Shown here: positions 52,501-63,689 of the stretch, piece by piece
Layout of the letters: every line of letters begins with the position of its first letter
How positions within the stretch are numbered: the first letter of the stretch is position 1
Source of the DNA: Vanessa cardui
Taxonomy: Eukaryota > Arthropoda > Insecta > Lepidoptera > Nymphalidae
Length of the DNA stretch: 64,000 nt
Direction: 5' to 3'
Assembly: GCF_905220365.1 (NCBI RefSeq)
Contig: NC_061129.1
Coordinates: 15,376,803-15,440,802 of the forward strand
Position numbers and translations under genes: made by a program
The notes under the pieces: generated by a model
What the model was told of the DNA's origin: nothing
Database searches by the model: none
Seen by the model: the letters and a program-made list of their open reading frames with translations, nothing else

Positions 52501-55500
52501 GAATCTTCGGGCGAGCGGTTTTTGTTTGCGTTCGCCGACTTCATTAGCAGAAATAAAATGTAGCTCCTTGCGCCCACTCCGTACGTTTGTATTGTTCCTT
52601 CAGATTACAAGTGACAATTAAGGATCCGACAATCCTAAGCTAATTTGTGACTTATTTTATTAAAAAGAAACTTTGCCAAATGTCTGTTTTTCCAATGTAA
52701 AAATATATTGCATAGATAAATTGAAACACTAGCGAGTTTTACGAGTATGTACGTTAATTTCGTTCCTCTCTCGGCGATGAAGGAAAACATCGTCCAGACA
52801 CCTGCATAAGTCAGAGGAAATTTTGCCACATGATTAATTCCACCAATCTGCATTAAGCCGATTTAGGGGTCTTGTTATAATTTTTTTTGTATCGTAAGCA
52901 ACAGTTAGTATTTTATTAGATATACAACACGAGAAGCCTTTAAATTCTTGTGGAACTACTAAAGACTGTTTATTTTTAAATTGATACAACTTACTTTGGT
53001 AAAAATTTACGTTATGTGAAGAATAATGAATTGAGAGCACATTTAACTCTAATTTTGATTAATCTGTCATAGTCACAAAACGCAACGCGCCCGGCCCACT
53101 ACTGCGGCCGCACTGAACCTGCCTGATTGTTGAGCTCACTTATCTCTTCTAATAATTAGAGATCCTTTTGTTTGAAACAAGAAATAATCATTCCTTCGGA
53201 GCTTGTGGGTCTTTGTCTGTGGGAGTGGCGCGCACAACGCCGCTCGTAATGGAAGGCCCTTTTGTGCAAATAATCATATTCTGTTAAACGTCCTTCCACG
53301 CTTGCAAGTTTACTCAATGGCCGTTTTTAAAAGCGCTTCCGTGTCTATAGGAGAGTTTTATTGCAAGACGCAGGCGGCTGCGGCGATGGCGCATTCCGCT
53401 AAACTAGAGCTGGCCTGTTTAAGTCTCCAGCCTTAGGATTTATGATTATGAAGCGCTCAACTAGCCACCTGTATTTACTTAAATAAGTTGTAGGTGGCGA
53501 GAGAGATTAATTACGGCAATTTACTTTGCTAATTTATTAGTATAATAAAGGCTTCACTGTAATACAGCTGTTCCAACAAAAATATATTTATGTCTTGCAA
53601 CTTTAATTGTAGTAAAATTAAAACATCCCGATGTCTATGTTGCCGATAGATTACAATTATGAATAATTAATGACTGTACTCATTAAAAGCTTATCAATTT
53701 CGGCTTAAAATAACTCGAGTCAAAATTGAGTTTGAAATTGAATTTTGGGTTGTTCATAAATACCATAGTCTACATTGCAACATTAGACTTTATTTATATT
53801 CTTAGCACTGGAAACAACGTCGCTTAGAATTATTATACACATACTATCACTGTACCAGAATATATCTACCTATGTTATAAACTTAATTGTGATCATTTTT
53901 TATTCAAATTGTATCTCTATATTTACTTTTGAACATGTATTCTTAGTGGCGTTTATCAAAAGAGAATATTAATTTTGAAAGCGTGTTTGTGATTTCTAGG
54001 ACCGACCACTGGCACACAACGCGACGGCGCGCGTCTTCCACAGCAACCAGAGCTTAGTGCTGCAGAAGGTGACGAGGCACAGCAGCGGCCGCTACGCGTG
54101 CTCAGCTCTCAACGCAGAGGGCGAGACCGTCTCCAACGAGCTACATTTTCGAGTCAAATGTGAGCTAAGAAACGAAAACTATCTATTTATTTTAAATTAT
54201 TTAACTTTAAGAAAAAAATGCTGATAAAGTACATATATACAGTAGGTGCTTACAAATACGGAACAAAAACATGGATAAAATCGTAAAGGGTAGAGCATCA
54301 AACGATAAATATAACCCACATACTGCAAACAATAGCGGAATCTTCTTATTACGGGGTATCAAAAAGCAAGCTTATTAATACATTTGGCAAATTATCATGA
54401 AAGCCTATCATTAAAGTTATAATTATGAAGTAGGATCTCGTCGTGACGCTCCGACAAGGGTGGCGAACAGAATCTCTATTGAAGCCACAAACAGTGTAGT
54501 GGCTCTAGAAATTCTAGACCGGTAGTAGAATCGGTAAAAACTTAGTAGAAAAAGTTTCTTGTACGAAATGCTGGTTATAAAAGTATCACATCTTAACAAA
54601 GTTATGAAGCAGTCAAATTACAACACACGCATAACTCCCTATTATATAAAGTTCGTATAATATTTTATATGTTAATAAAACATTTTGTGAGTTGCGCTAA
54701 TGTATTTTCATCCAAATTTTCCGCTCATCCCACACGGTGCCCGTACATCACGAATATAATGATTTACAACTGAGCTCGGAAATTCAGAATAACGGCCCGC
54801 GGCGCTCGGACGTCGTTCTTATTTGCCTGATGCACTCATATCCCGAATGCTAAAATACTTCTCAGAATTTTATGTTTCGAAATTTAAATCGTGTTTCGAA
54901 TTCTCTGAACTCAGACTCCTTTGAACGGAAAACTCACAGCAGTTGGGTGTTCCCGACCCTAAACTCGTTGAAAACAATCAGTCGTAGGCGGGAAATTGTC
55001 CTGCGAACCGCTCCGTGGAATTAATGAACGGTGGGAGACCATCGGCCACACAAATTAAGAAGTAACAATTGCCAACTCGGAGCGTCACGCGCCTGCTTCT
55101 TGTGTTTTGGTCGTTTCGTCCGAATGGATAAGCTAATTTTAATTGCTCGGATCCTTGGATTCGACGAGAGTTGTGTCGCCCATTATAAGTTTTGACTCAA
55201 GTTAACACAAATTTTGCTCAAATAAAATCTTAACAATAATATAATATAAAAAAGGCGTTATAGATTTTAATTCATAGAAGTCAAATGGAAGACATTTTCA
55301 AAAGAAATTAAAGATGTCACAAAGAGTGTCATTTACGCTTCTCGTTATAATTTCACGGTTCTGGCTGCGATGGATTAATTAGAAAGTAATTTGCCAACAA
55401 AAAACAGACGTCGTATACCAGTGAGCAGTAACCGTTACCCTTAATCGCGTCTTCCTTCGCGACGGGCACCTGAGCGTTATTGTCGGTTAATTTAATTTTT

Positions 55501-58500
55501 TTCTATAACGAAATCTTCGCAAAGGAATTCTAAACAATAGTCTATTACGGGGCTCGGCTGTGGATTCGGCGGAGGTGATTAAGCGCTCGGCGTTACTGAA
55601 GTATAAATAAGGGACATAAATTGTGAAGCGTTTTCTTGGCCAGCACCAGCCTACACAGGTGAGCGTGTGTTGTTTAGCGCACCAACTCGTTTACAAAAAT
55701 CGCAGGTTATCACAAAATAGTAATGTGATCGTTTCTTTGTTACTGGAAACTTATTTTTAATCTTAGAACAGGAGGGTAAATTGGCAAAAATACCACGTCT
55801 TATAATCCGTTCATCAGTATTCAGTACATGGTAAGAGTACCATGACAAGAGTATCTGTCATGTTTTTTATATAGAAAAGCCTACACCCTAAGTAAATCAG
55901 TAAAACTTAAATTGTATACGTCCTTGTAATTAGGTCTCGTATCAATCTTAGTCTCGTAATCTCGTATCAATATCAATGTTAGTCGATGCAAATTGTCGCT
56001 ATGCTCATACCATATGACAAATTAGATTTTTGACTTACCGTAGTAAATTTCGGCGCTCGGTAAAGGTACGTACACATTAACACCGCCCTGCATTGCGGCC
56101 GTTTCATTATTAATCGGGCCGAGCCGCAGCGACATAATTGCTCCTTGCCCTAATTCGTAACTCGTAACGTTTCTCCCAACACTCCTCTATATACGAGACA
56201 AGGTCATCAGGAATAGTAATCTATTATTAATTACACTTAATTTACGAAAATCATAGATACATATATTTATGGAGCTAAAAGTACTACTTTTAATTTCTTT
56301 TTCTTTACGTACGTTAGTGGATTGAACACGAAGATCTTAACCGAAGGTAGCGATTTAAAATACCTCCCAGCCTCATACACTTTACAACCACATTTTTAAT
56401 TAATATCTTGGTGAAACTTGCATGTATTAAATGCAAGTCCATATAATATGTATCCATTCAGAGGACTCAGGAATGTATGTATTTCCAGGCTGTTACTTTA
56501 GTCTTGACATTCGTATAATTTCATTTAAATTTTAGTACTCATTGCTAAATTTAGCTTGTTGTGCGTGCCGTTGGCCGACCTTGATCCCCGTTAAATAATT
56601 AATCTTTTGCTTTTCCTGGGTGGTTGATAGACCGTTAATAAATCAGTTACATCATTGGAACCCCTGTAAATCTATTCAAAGATATTTTGGAAACATACAT
56701 ATATCCAAATTATTACTTTGAAATCTTAAATTATATTATATTTATCTTATTTATATTAACGAATAACAGCACATGTGATATAATTACTTGAAACACTAAA
56801 ATCGTAACCGATTACGTAGCATGATGACAAAAACAAGAAGTCCTTAATGATCCGGTCAAGGAACGGAACAACGCAAAGTCGCATGCCCGGCGCTCGTCGT
56901 CGGCCGCCGTCGGGGACGGGCACCTAATGCACTGCTCCGATACCGCTTGCATGTCGCCCTCCATTTAATACCGAATCGTTTCGCAACCCACTTATGCGCA
57001 CTCGAGGAAAAAAACATCCGAGCGAAAAAAGTCCCTGAAACTAACGCGCCAGTTACTAGAATCGCTTACACAGATTATTACTTTAATATTCGTGGCGATC
57101 GGCCCAAGTTCGGTTCCAATTTACTTGATAGTTTCGCTATCGCTGGCCCACCTCAATCGCGGCGAGTCTCCGTTTCAATCTGCGGAAGCGGTGGCTATTA
57201 CAGATATTGTTAAATTGAGATCCGAATACGATAATGTTGCCTCATTTTCTCTGGAGGAATCAAATGACAATTGACACGTAGCCAGACATTATAACGAACT
57301 TTGCTCATGAGGGACACGTTGCCGTTTTATTAGAGGGAGGGACGCTCGAACGCTCGGCTAAGGAAAAACAAGCTTTTATAAAATACCTTCTTGCTATTTA
57401 AAACAATAAAAAAATCTGTTTAAGCTAATACATCACGATATTTTTGTAATGTTTTCCTTCTTTCTGGATACAATCTTACAGATTCCAATACAGACTGTAT
57501 TGGAATTTATGTATAGAATGATATCAAAACACTCACTATACAAGGATATCAGTTTATGGGAGTAAACAAAGAGAGTGACGACCTCCGTAGTCGAATAGTG
57601 TGTACACCGGTTTTTATTAGTACGCCACTATGAGGTCCCGGGTTCGATTCTCGGCCGAGTTAATGTAGAAAAAGTTCATTAATTCTCTATGTTGTCTTGG
57701 GTCTGGGTGTTTGTGGTACAGTCCTTACTAATGATTTTCCGTAATAGTGCTTAAGCTCCTTACAATTTAAATCTCTATAAAACAATGTCTGTTTGTTGTT
57801 TTTAATACATTCCTTGTTTTCCAGATGCGCCATCTTGTCGCAGTGGTGGCGTGTCGGTGGTGGGCGCTGCACGCGGCGAGTCGGTGGTCATCGTATGCGA
57901 AGTGGACGCGGATCCTCCCGCGGCCGTCTTCAAGTGGAAGTTTAACAACTCCGGCGAAACGCTCGACGTCGCGGCGGACAGATACACGTCGAATGGCAGC
58001 GCTTCCAGTCTCAAGTACGTTCAAGTTTTATTAAAAACTAAAATAAAAGTGAAATTTTCCTTCTAGTTATATGTAAAATCATTCTGAGATGTAAAAAGTC
58101 AGTTGAAATCCGATTGCATGAAAAGCCTGCTCATGCAAATCCTTTGCAATTGAACAAGTTTGTCGAAATGAAAAGTTTAATCAGCGTGAATGTTTGTTAT
58201 TCACTGATTCAGAATTGAATTTCAAGCTTGTCAATTACACAATCAAAAAGGAAAAATGACTATCGACGAATAAATGAGGCTAATTTACGTTAATGCTTTG
58301 AGTTGTATGTAGCGTTTTTGCATTCTATCTTCCTTCTAAATTATCTCAATTAAAGGGAATATAGCAAAGTGAAATAAAACATAAAGATCTATCTAGTCTT
58401 AATGAATTAATTTACTTGTGTAAAGATATACGCCAGTGGCGGACCTAGACTACGGCACGCTGTCGTGTGCAGCATCTAACGAAGTCGGCTCCCAGCTAAC

Positions 58501-61500
58501 ACCCTGCGTTTTTCAAATGGTCGCTGCCGGTACGCTGTATTTTTTTTTTATTATTTAATTAGTTTGTAATTTATTTATAAATATTATTTTTATATCATAT
58601 AAGTAGTTAAACTTGCAAATATGATGGCGTCTACGCATAGATTAGCAATATTGTCAAAAATATGCCATCAACCTTGTGGTAATCACTGAGTTTTTATTTT
58701 CTTCGTGTGCTCAGTTACACTGGCTCACTTTCTCATCAAACTGGATCGTATAATACGCACAAGTATATTATTAATTAAAATCCATCGAGTTTATTATAAT
58801 TTAGGTATATTTTGTGTATCGATATTTATGTGTTATGTCAGACAAAATGCTCCTGCGACCGTGTAAAGTTCGTAGGAGTCAAAAGTATTATATAACGGTC
58901 AAACGCCGATTTTCAAATTCAAGTGTATGAGAACATAGTAGTATATATAACTGTAACATACTATTTTTATAAAAAGATGTAAGCTGAGATAAGGAGTCGG
59001 GCCACAATGTGATAAATTTTTACGACTTAAGATATTTATTATGATCCAAAAACTCTCGATATTGCCTCTCCATATACGCCTCTAGAACGCCACATCTCAT
59101 GCTTCCATATAAGTAGTATAATATCAAATGTTTTATTATATGGTTTTGTAGGCAAACCACATGCGCCAAGAAATTGCACGTTATGGAATCAAACATCAGA
59201 TTCCGTGGAAGTTTCATGCGTGGCGGGGTTCGACGGTGGCCTGCCGCAGCACTTTCTACTCGAAGTTTACTCCGGAGATGACAACAAGCCCAGGTGAGAA
59301 ACGGAAACTATTCCTGGAGTGATCTTAATTAGTTAACCCAAACTCTCGTAAATAAGGGTGACACATTAGGCGATTCGAATTCACACGAGCATTAGTCGGT
59401 GATGTGAAGGTAACCCATTCACACTTTGGAGTCACTCTCACATGCTCCAAATTTATCAGATGCGACGTCGATACTCATTAGTCGCTCTCTTCCTCCATTA
59501 TATTGCAGAGTATGCCAGAAATCAACAAATACTAAGTCCACGTTTTTTATCTTGTATTCAGTAGAATTTATCAATATTTTTTGGATAAACACCTTCCATG
59601 TTATAACAGAAAATATTAAAATTAATTATTGAATTTTAATATGGAAAAGAAGTACGATACGTCTTTTTAAAAGCATTTATTTGTGCTTGTTTCTACTATT
59701 TACTACATAAATGAGCATAAGTGACGTTTAATCACTTTAAAATCTTTCGAGGAGAGCCGACATCGTCGTTTTAATTACATCATCTTACCCACAAACTGGG
59801 CTAATGAAGAGCTCCTCTTCGTCTAATCATACCACTCGGGTTCCCCGCTCGCAATAAAAAGCAACATTTTACTAATAAGCGGCGCCGTGTGGAGCACGCG
59901 GGAGGGGGCGGCGGGGTGGGGCCGGGTGTAGGGTGGCATTGTTTTTAATATTGCAGAGGCAATCTGCTCACGCAGCCTGCTCTCTGGCGTGCTTGGACTG
60001 TGTGACGCGCGCCGATGTGAAGAGTCGTGATCTTATGGGCCATGTACTCCATAGCTACACGCAAACTATAATAACGATTGACATTGTTTGTTTGATTCAA
60101 AGTAATCTGTATAATATATTGTTCTCACCTTCCATTGTTAGGGAATACCTTTCTTTTGTATTATATTTTGGCTAGAATTTAATTTCCAACATCCGTTAAA
60201 CAGCTCTAGTAATTCGTCAAAGAACGTGTTCTTGGAAGTTATCATTTGTCGTCGTTGTAATGTCTCATATGTACCGGTGGCGCGTATTAATGTATTTTTA
60301 TGTAATGCTCGCATGTGATGTAATATTTCATAATTAGTTATACGAGTACGAGCTCGTTAAACTCGGAAGTGCGCTCATTATACATTAACAACAGCCGGTA
60401 ACGCGATTATCGCGATACGCACTCGTCAGGCGGACGTCCTCTTACACGCCGTGATATTGTTTATTATTACTTTACAAAACTGCAAATCATTAAAGATAAT
60501 TGTTTCTTATGAGCTTCCTTGGGGATTTGAATTGATGAAATATTACACCTAAAAATTAAACATGTATATTCTTAATAAAGACAGCAGTAACTATTTCTCT
60601 TCTTTCGTTATAAAAATTTGCACTTCTAGAAATAAGACCTACTACTTACAACGTCATTGCCTAGGCAACAGTATTATCTAGGACATAAATATTATTATCT
60701 AAAATCAGATATATATATATATATACTTTTAAAAAAGAAAGTCTCAAAATTAGTAATGATAATTACCGACGCCAACACCAAGGTGGTGTTTAAAATGCAA
60801 TTCCTGCCGCTCCGTAAAAAGATAATACACGAGCCTCCTCGGAGGTAATAATGTGAAAAAGGGTTTCGTCTAATTCAGGATATAATACGAGCCGCGACAA
60901 TAGGAGGGAGGCGGACAATGGCCGCTAACGAGGATTTAGATCCGAGCGAGCCTTATCTTTCTCTTGTAAAAATTCAGCTATAAATTTCCCGGGTCAAGTA
61001 GGCCCTGCCCTTGTCTGCTTGGTACATTTATAATCCGCTTCCAACTGGTTTGTTGTAAAGAAAAGCTTTAAGATTTACCGTTAATTGATACTTAACGGCT
61101 GCCGAGATAATAATAACATTGCTATTAAAGTATTCATCGTTGAATCATACTGAGCTAAATTTATCTCACAGATAAAACCAATACGTCTTCATATAAAAGT
61201 ATCATGTTCTTTTCGAATCAAAAATCTCGGGATGTAATCTGGGCAAGCAATTTGATTGTTCAGGTCGTACTCTGCTGTTATCGTACTAATACATTTACAC
61301 ATTAGACGAAACGATATTTTTATATAATAAAGAACTAATAAATTACATTTGTAATCTAAACAGCGTTTAAATTGGCTCTCTGGGATCTTCGATTACCATT
61401 AAGAGACTTCGAAAAATCGTACACAATTTATTACATAATGGAGCGTAAGTGGAGTACGCAGCGCGCCCGATATTATACATTTTATTATTGTATTTCGAAA

Positions 61501-63471
61501 AACGCTGATATAATGTTGGAAGTGAACCTTCATTTGCATTATATACATAATATTTACATACAGGAGCAATTGTTTCATTTCATTCTTTAATAAAATTATT
61601 GCGTGAAATATAACGAATTCGTAAATTATCTTCTATTTTCGAGCACAAAATTACAACCAATATCATTTACAATTCTGACTGAACTAGACTTTACCAGAAT
61701 GGGCTAGACTACTAGACCGAATAAAACATAAAATATAATAAAAATAAGTTTCTGTCTCGTACAATAGATGATAAAATATAAAGTAAGTTGGAATATGTAT
61801 TGGGTTTATCAGACTTGCCGAACTATTTTTTTGCCAAATAATTCTGCTTGAGGAAATATTGGCTAAATGTGGTCTTATATGAAACTTTCCGTCCTAATAA
61901 CGAGGTCTAAGAAATAACCTTTACAAAACGAATGCAATTGAGGTAGGCAGGTAGTCAGACGGTTTGACGAATTTTAAAAAAGTCCGTGCCGTTTCACAGC
62001 ATGTTTCAAAGTATCTTCTAACTACTTTTGATTCAATGTGTAGCATTAAAAAATATTTGATGTACTTCACAAATCACAACCCGCCCTACACTCATGAGAG
62101 ATAACTTAATATATTAATGTAATTTTCGTATACGTGATTAAAAGTTTTTCATTGGTTAAAATACACAAACTCCCAACATTTACGTGATAAAACACGTATT
62201 TATCGCGTTTCAACATTGTAAATTTGTTTTTCCTAAGTAACAAACGTCGTATGTGTGGCTCGTGCGGTACATTAGCGAGGCGCCGTCTCCAGGGAGCTGG
62301 CGACCACTCTCCCTGTCCAAATGTTTCCCAACGACCTCTAGAATTACCCTAATTCTTGGCAATAAACAAAACTTCAGCATGTAATTTGCGCCACCGACAC
62401 ACCAATGAAAGAAGTTACGAATGCTACTTAGCACGTTCGCATACTGCTAATAATAATAGTAATAAAGATTTACTTACAGTGGAGTTAACTTTGTTTAGAG
62501 AAACAATAGTTTGGGAATTGTAATAGCGCCATGAATTAAAGTTTAATAAGTTTCTATTTTGAGTGTGTTTATTCGCACTGAGCTCACGTTCCGTGCTATT
62601 GAATGCCCCAGGTCTCCACCGGACTCCCTTAGCAGAGCGTGATGGCGTACATCGCTTTGTTTGTCCAAGTATTTGTCGTATTCGAAAATATAACGAACAG
62701 TGAAATAAATTGAATGTCAAGAATGTTCAAAATATATACCATTGATCTAACGACATCAATTAATTTAGACGATATTGATACGATAACGATGGAAACTACA
62801 TACATATACGATTAGTCAAGATAAATACGAATAATTTTTCACAAACAATAATTAATCTCTAATCTAAATTAGTCAGAAACAGATGTATAATTTACGTTAA
62901 ATAAGTTAATTTTGTTAGTAACACCGAGAAACGAAAATGGTAGTTTCTATCAAAAGTTTTATCTTTGTATATTATTTATTTATGTAATAAGCTAATTCGT
63001 TGTACCTTATTAATATTTATCGGAATACCATTTCGTTAAAAGCTTACATTGAGTCCAGAAAAACCATGGGGCGAAAACGTCTGTCGTCCTTGGAATGTCC
63101 TTGTTAATAACACAATTACGTTTATATTTTTAGATTTAAAAACTATTATTCAAATAATACTATATAATTTGTATTCTCTTATTCTGCAAAATTAATCGTT
63201 TATGAATAAACCCATTGTGTGTAAAATTGATATATCGATTACAAATGATCGCATATGAGGAATGAAATTATGACATTTTTGTTGGTAATTTTGATCTAAA
63301 TAGTGTGAATGTGTAGGGTCAACCTGACGTCAGAGGACCCGATATGGACGGTGCGCGGCCTGGAGTGGGAGGTGCGCTTCCGACTGGTCGCCGTCGCCGT
63401 CAACAGCAAGGGCCGCTCCTCGGCGGCCAGACTCGACGATCTGCTCTTCCCTGATCCCGAGAAGAGAACAG
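34420..63471 (+). CDS. Sidestep-family Ig/FN3 cell-surface protein gene (partial, 7 internal exons)
   Basis: Joining 34420-34564, 35054-35184, 54000-54159, 57825-58014, 58426-58529, 59152-59293 and 63317-63471 gives an uninterrupted frame of about 342 residues with GT/AG introns. Order: the end of an Ig domain (residues 1-48), an Ig domain (50-146; Cys76, Trp89, Cys126), an Ig domain (147-244; Cys170, Trp183, Cys223, plus an outer Cys150/Cys236 pair), then FN3 (245-342). Linker motifs such as KEGDDVYFEC, SNQSLVLQ and GFDGGLPQ are typical of Sidestep proteins. In flies these neuronal or target-cell receptors bind Beat proteins and steer axons. N-glycosylation sequons are frequent. The 5' exons (signal peptide, first Ig) and 3' exons (membrane span, tail) are not seen. 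The paralogue is undetermined. Confidence 0.9.
34669..34971 (+). mobile_element. SINE (Metulj-like) in intron a, with 12 bp target-site duplication
   Basis: TAAAGCGTTGTT is perfect at 34669-34680 and 34960-34971. The body between (34681-34959) has the GAGATGGCCCAGTGGTTAGA head, a near-perfect B box (GAGTTCAAACCC), the GAAGGAAAACATCGTGAGGA core, CCCAGCAGTGGGAATTTATA and a (GTT)n tail. It lies in the same orientation as the gene, inside the short intron between the first two exons, about 80 bp before the next acceptor. A short internal deletion near 34859 removes part of the CACATGTGCATTCCA segment. Confidence 0.95.
35054..35184 (+). CDS. side-like exon b: first half of an Ig domain
   Basis: The acceptor is ATTTCAG at 35053 and the donor GTGAGT at 35185. 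The split codon T|AT gives Tyr, so the linker reads NVVYPPVVKL. It encodes residues 49-92 with the Sidestep signature DIKEGDDVYFEC (Cys76, B strand), then RANPPARKLSWLHD with the core Trp89. It leaves in phase 0. An intron in the C-C' region of this Ig domain is followed by one of 18.8 kb, the longest in the window. Confidence 0.93.
35430..35640 (-). mobile_element. Highly degraded SINE-like repeat
   Basis: On the minus strand, pieces resemble the Metulj-like SINE: a B-box-like region GGTTTCGAAGCC with a following CAGGGAAGTACC inverted stretch, and CATCAACCCGCATTGGAGCA matching the SINE 3' body. Many changes, no target-site duplication and no clear head. It is an old fragment. Confidence 0.5.
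40343..40385. repeat. Minisatellite of 11 bp units
   Basis: Tandem GACGTAGCAAC-like units (GTCGTAGCAAC, GACGTAGCAAC, GACGTAGCGAC, GCCGTAGCG) cover about four copies. The array is CpG-rich, in contrast to the surrounding intron. The short ORFs crossing it are artefacts of the period. Confidence 0.85.
42646..43218 (+). mobile_element. Helitron-like non-autonomous element with internal modules
   Basis: It starts A|TCTATATATATATAAAATAA at 42646 and ends GGGGCAACAGCTAG|T at 43218, the pattern of lepidopteran Helitron-type elements. Inside are three diverged copies of a 130-140 bp module (GTTTGTATGG..AGTCC at 42806 and 42936, and a decayed third with TATG.TAGTCC at 43081), each with TTTAAGTTAGA and a GATTAAAAATAA(G/A)TCGATAC segment in the better copies. 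No Rep/helicase coding remains, so it is non-autonomous. Module number is probably the length-variable part of the family. Confidence 0.7.
44869..45052 (+). mobile_element. Helitron-like non-autonomous element, short
   Basis: It begins A|TCTAAACTAATATTATAAAT and ends GGGAGAAAACTAG|T. The interior resembles the widespread lepidopteran repeat with TGTCTGTCCG, GAACCGTTGGAACTAATTTG and GAAATTTAGTATG. A short minus-strand ORF overlapping it (44721-44963) is not a gene. Confidence 0.6.
51150..51597 (+). mobile_element. Decayed modular repeat, related in layout to the 42646 element
   Basis: Three imperfect modules of 125-136 bp start near 51229 (AATCCATTACC), 51365 (AATTCACTCCC) and 51490 (AATCCATCCC). 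Each runs into a GG(T/-)TTAAT(A/C)GGG-like segment and a TTTGTAT-AGAA-like segment. CTAG at 51594-51597 could be a 3' end. The 5' end is unclear. Similar modules in the element at 42646 suggest one extended family. The class call is tentative. Confidence 0.45.
52770..52860 (+). mobile_element. SINE fragment (Metulj-like body)
   Basis: CTCTCTCGGCGATGAAGGAA followed by AACATCGTCCAGACACCTGC, TTTTGCCACATG and ATTCCACCAATCTGCATT match the middle of the SINE consensus visible at 19950-20040. Head and tail are absent. Confidence 0.7.
54000..54159 (+). CDS. side-like exon c: second half of an Ig domain
   Basis: The acceptor TTTCTAG ends at 53999 and the donor GTGAGC starts at 54160. Phase 0 in, phase 1 out. 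Residues 93-146 complete the Ig domain begun in the previous exon: HSNQSLVLQKVTRHSSG then RYACSALNAEG, where Gly122, Tyr124 and Cys126 form the GxYxC F-strand motif pairing with Cys76. Sequons NAT and NQS. The spacing from the C-strand Trp89 to SNQSLVLQ equals that of Sidestep relatives, which supports the exon pairing across the 18.8 kb intron. The exon is GC-rich. Confidence 0.93.
54160..57824 (+). other. Intron c (3.7 kb)
   Basis: Mostly AT-rich. GC-balanced blocks occur at about 54720-55170, 56560-56640 and 56840-57300, and the last shows overlapping short ORFs (56947-57213, 57092-57274) without domain or splice support. It contains a SINE of the second family (57573-57765) near its 3' end. 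Confidence 0.5.
57573..57765 (+). mobile_element. Second-family SINE close to a splice acceptor
   Basis: ACGACCTCCGTAGTCGAATA begins the A-box region. The B box GGGTTCGATTCTC is near 57640, followed by AAAAGTTCATTAATTCTCTA, GGTCTGGGTGTTTGTGGTAC and CTTACTAATGATTTTCCGTA, matching the reverse complement of 30135-30414. It ends about 60 bp before the exon acceptor at 57824, so it may abut the branch-point region. It is in sense orientation. Confidence 0.8.
57825..58014 (+). CDS. side-like exon d: start of the third Ig domain
   Basis: The acceptor GTTTTCCAG ends at 57824 and the donor GTACGT starts at 58015. It enters after codon base 1 (T|AT gives Tyr) and leaves after base 2. Residues 146-209: YAPSCRSGG, then ESVVIVCEVDADPP with Cys170, FKWKFNNSGE with Trp183, and DRYTSNGSAS. 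This is the Sidestep third-domain pattern: APxC linker, DxxPP, WxFNNSGE. Cys150 is an extra cysteine that probably pairs with Cys236 in the next exon. Sequons NNS and NGS. Confidence 0.94.
58426..58529 (+). CDS. side-like exon e: end of the third Ig domain
   Basis: Joining the upstream AA with A at 58426 gives Lys, then YTPVADLDYGTLSCAASNEV and GSQLTPCVFQMVAAG. DYGTLSC holds the F-strand cysteine (Cys223). PCxFQxVAAG is the Sidestep linker before FN3, and Cys236 is the probable partner of Cys150. The donor is GTACGC at 58530. The acceptor (GTGTAAAG) has a poor pyrimidine tract, and the competing CCAG at 58435 would shift the frame. Frame and family match favour 58426. Confidence 0.9.
58530..59151 (+). 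other. Intron e (0.6 kb)
   Basis: AT-rich intron, including a T9 run just after the donor. No gene or complete repeat. The minus-strand ORF 59020-59217 overlaps the next exon antisense and is a shadow. Confidence 0.6.
59152..59293 (+). CDS. side-like exon f: first half of the FN3 domain
   Basis: The acceptor TTTTGTAG ends at 59151 and the donor GTGAGA starts at 59294. It enters with two codon bases (G|GC gives Gly) and leaves with two. Residues 244-291: GKPHAPRNCTLWNQTSDSVE, then VSCVAGFDGGLPQHF and LLEVYSGD. Cys252 and Cys266 fit the disulfide seen in Sidestep FN3 domains, and GFDGGLPQ is a hallmark of the family. Sequons NCT and NQT. Confidence 0.94.
59294..63316 (+). other. Intron f (4.0 kb)
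   Basis: Contains a strong G-quadruplex motif (59900-59933), an (AT)n run at about 60709-60725, and GC-balanced blocks near 59740-59960 and 60750-61020 that could be regulatory. No further exon was recognised. Confidence 0.5.
59900..59933 (+). other. G-quadruplex motif on the coding strand of intron f
   Basis: G-runs at 59900-59902, 59904-59908, 59913-59916, 59918-59921, 59924-59926 and 59931-59933, with loops of 1-4 bases. It would also be present in the pre-mRNA. Confidence 0.8.
63317..63471 (+). CDS. side-like exon g: second half of the FN3 domain
   Basis: The acceptor GTGTAG ends at 63316 and the donor GTACGG starts at 63472. The split codon AG|G gives Arg. Residues 291-342: VNLTSEDPIWTVRGLEWEVR, then FRLVAVAVNSKGRSS, the F/G-strand part of an FN3 domain (A.N.KG.S), ending LFPDPEKRT. 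Sequon NLT. The acceptor pyrimidine tract is weak. The reading frame continues past the donor, so the transmembrane exon is expected downstream of the window. Confidence 0.93.
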
Positions 63472-63689
63472 GTACGGTTATTGTTAAATTAAAAATAAAC
63501 AGCTATGGCTATTGGTAAATTATTCTTTTAAGATTTAACCTTTGTCAACACACTAAACTCTAGTATAAATATGATTTTACTAAATGGAGATAAAAGATTA
63601 CATACCTACACCTATATAATTATTTGGAATTTATTGTGTGGTTCAGTGGATGGAATGCGTAAAATCCAACACATATTTTTGATATATAT

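Larger units (their letters stand above)
35185..53999 (+). other. Large intron b (18.8 kb)
   Basis: Bounded by GTGAGT and TTTCTAG. It holds an old SINE (35430-35640), a minisatellite (40343-40385), Helitron-like elements (42646-43218, 44869-45052, 51150-51597), a SINE scrap (52770-52860) and GC-balanced blocks at about 36250-36500, 36930-37060, 38930-39270, 46430-46690, 47040-48030, 50050-50310 and 51960-52110. These blocks may be enhancers or conserved noncoding elements, as large first or second introns of neuronal guidance genes often hold them. This is inference from composition only. No other coding exon was recognised. Confidence 0.6.

Noticed and set aside
57767..58034. Several alternative-frame ORFs of 61-85 codons
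   Set aside because: They are GC-rich shadows of the Ig exon at 57825-58014. The chosen frame alone matches the family and joins in phase.
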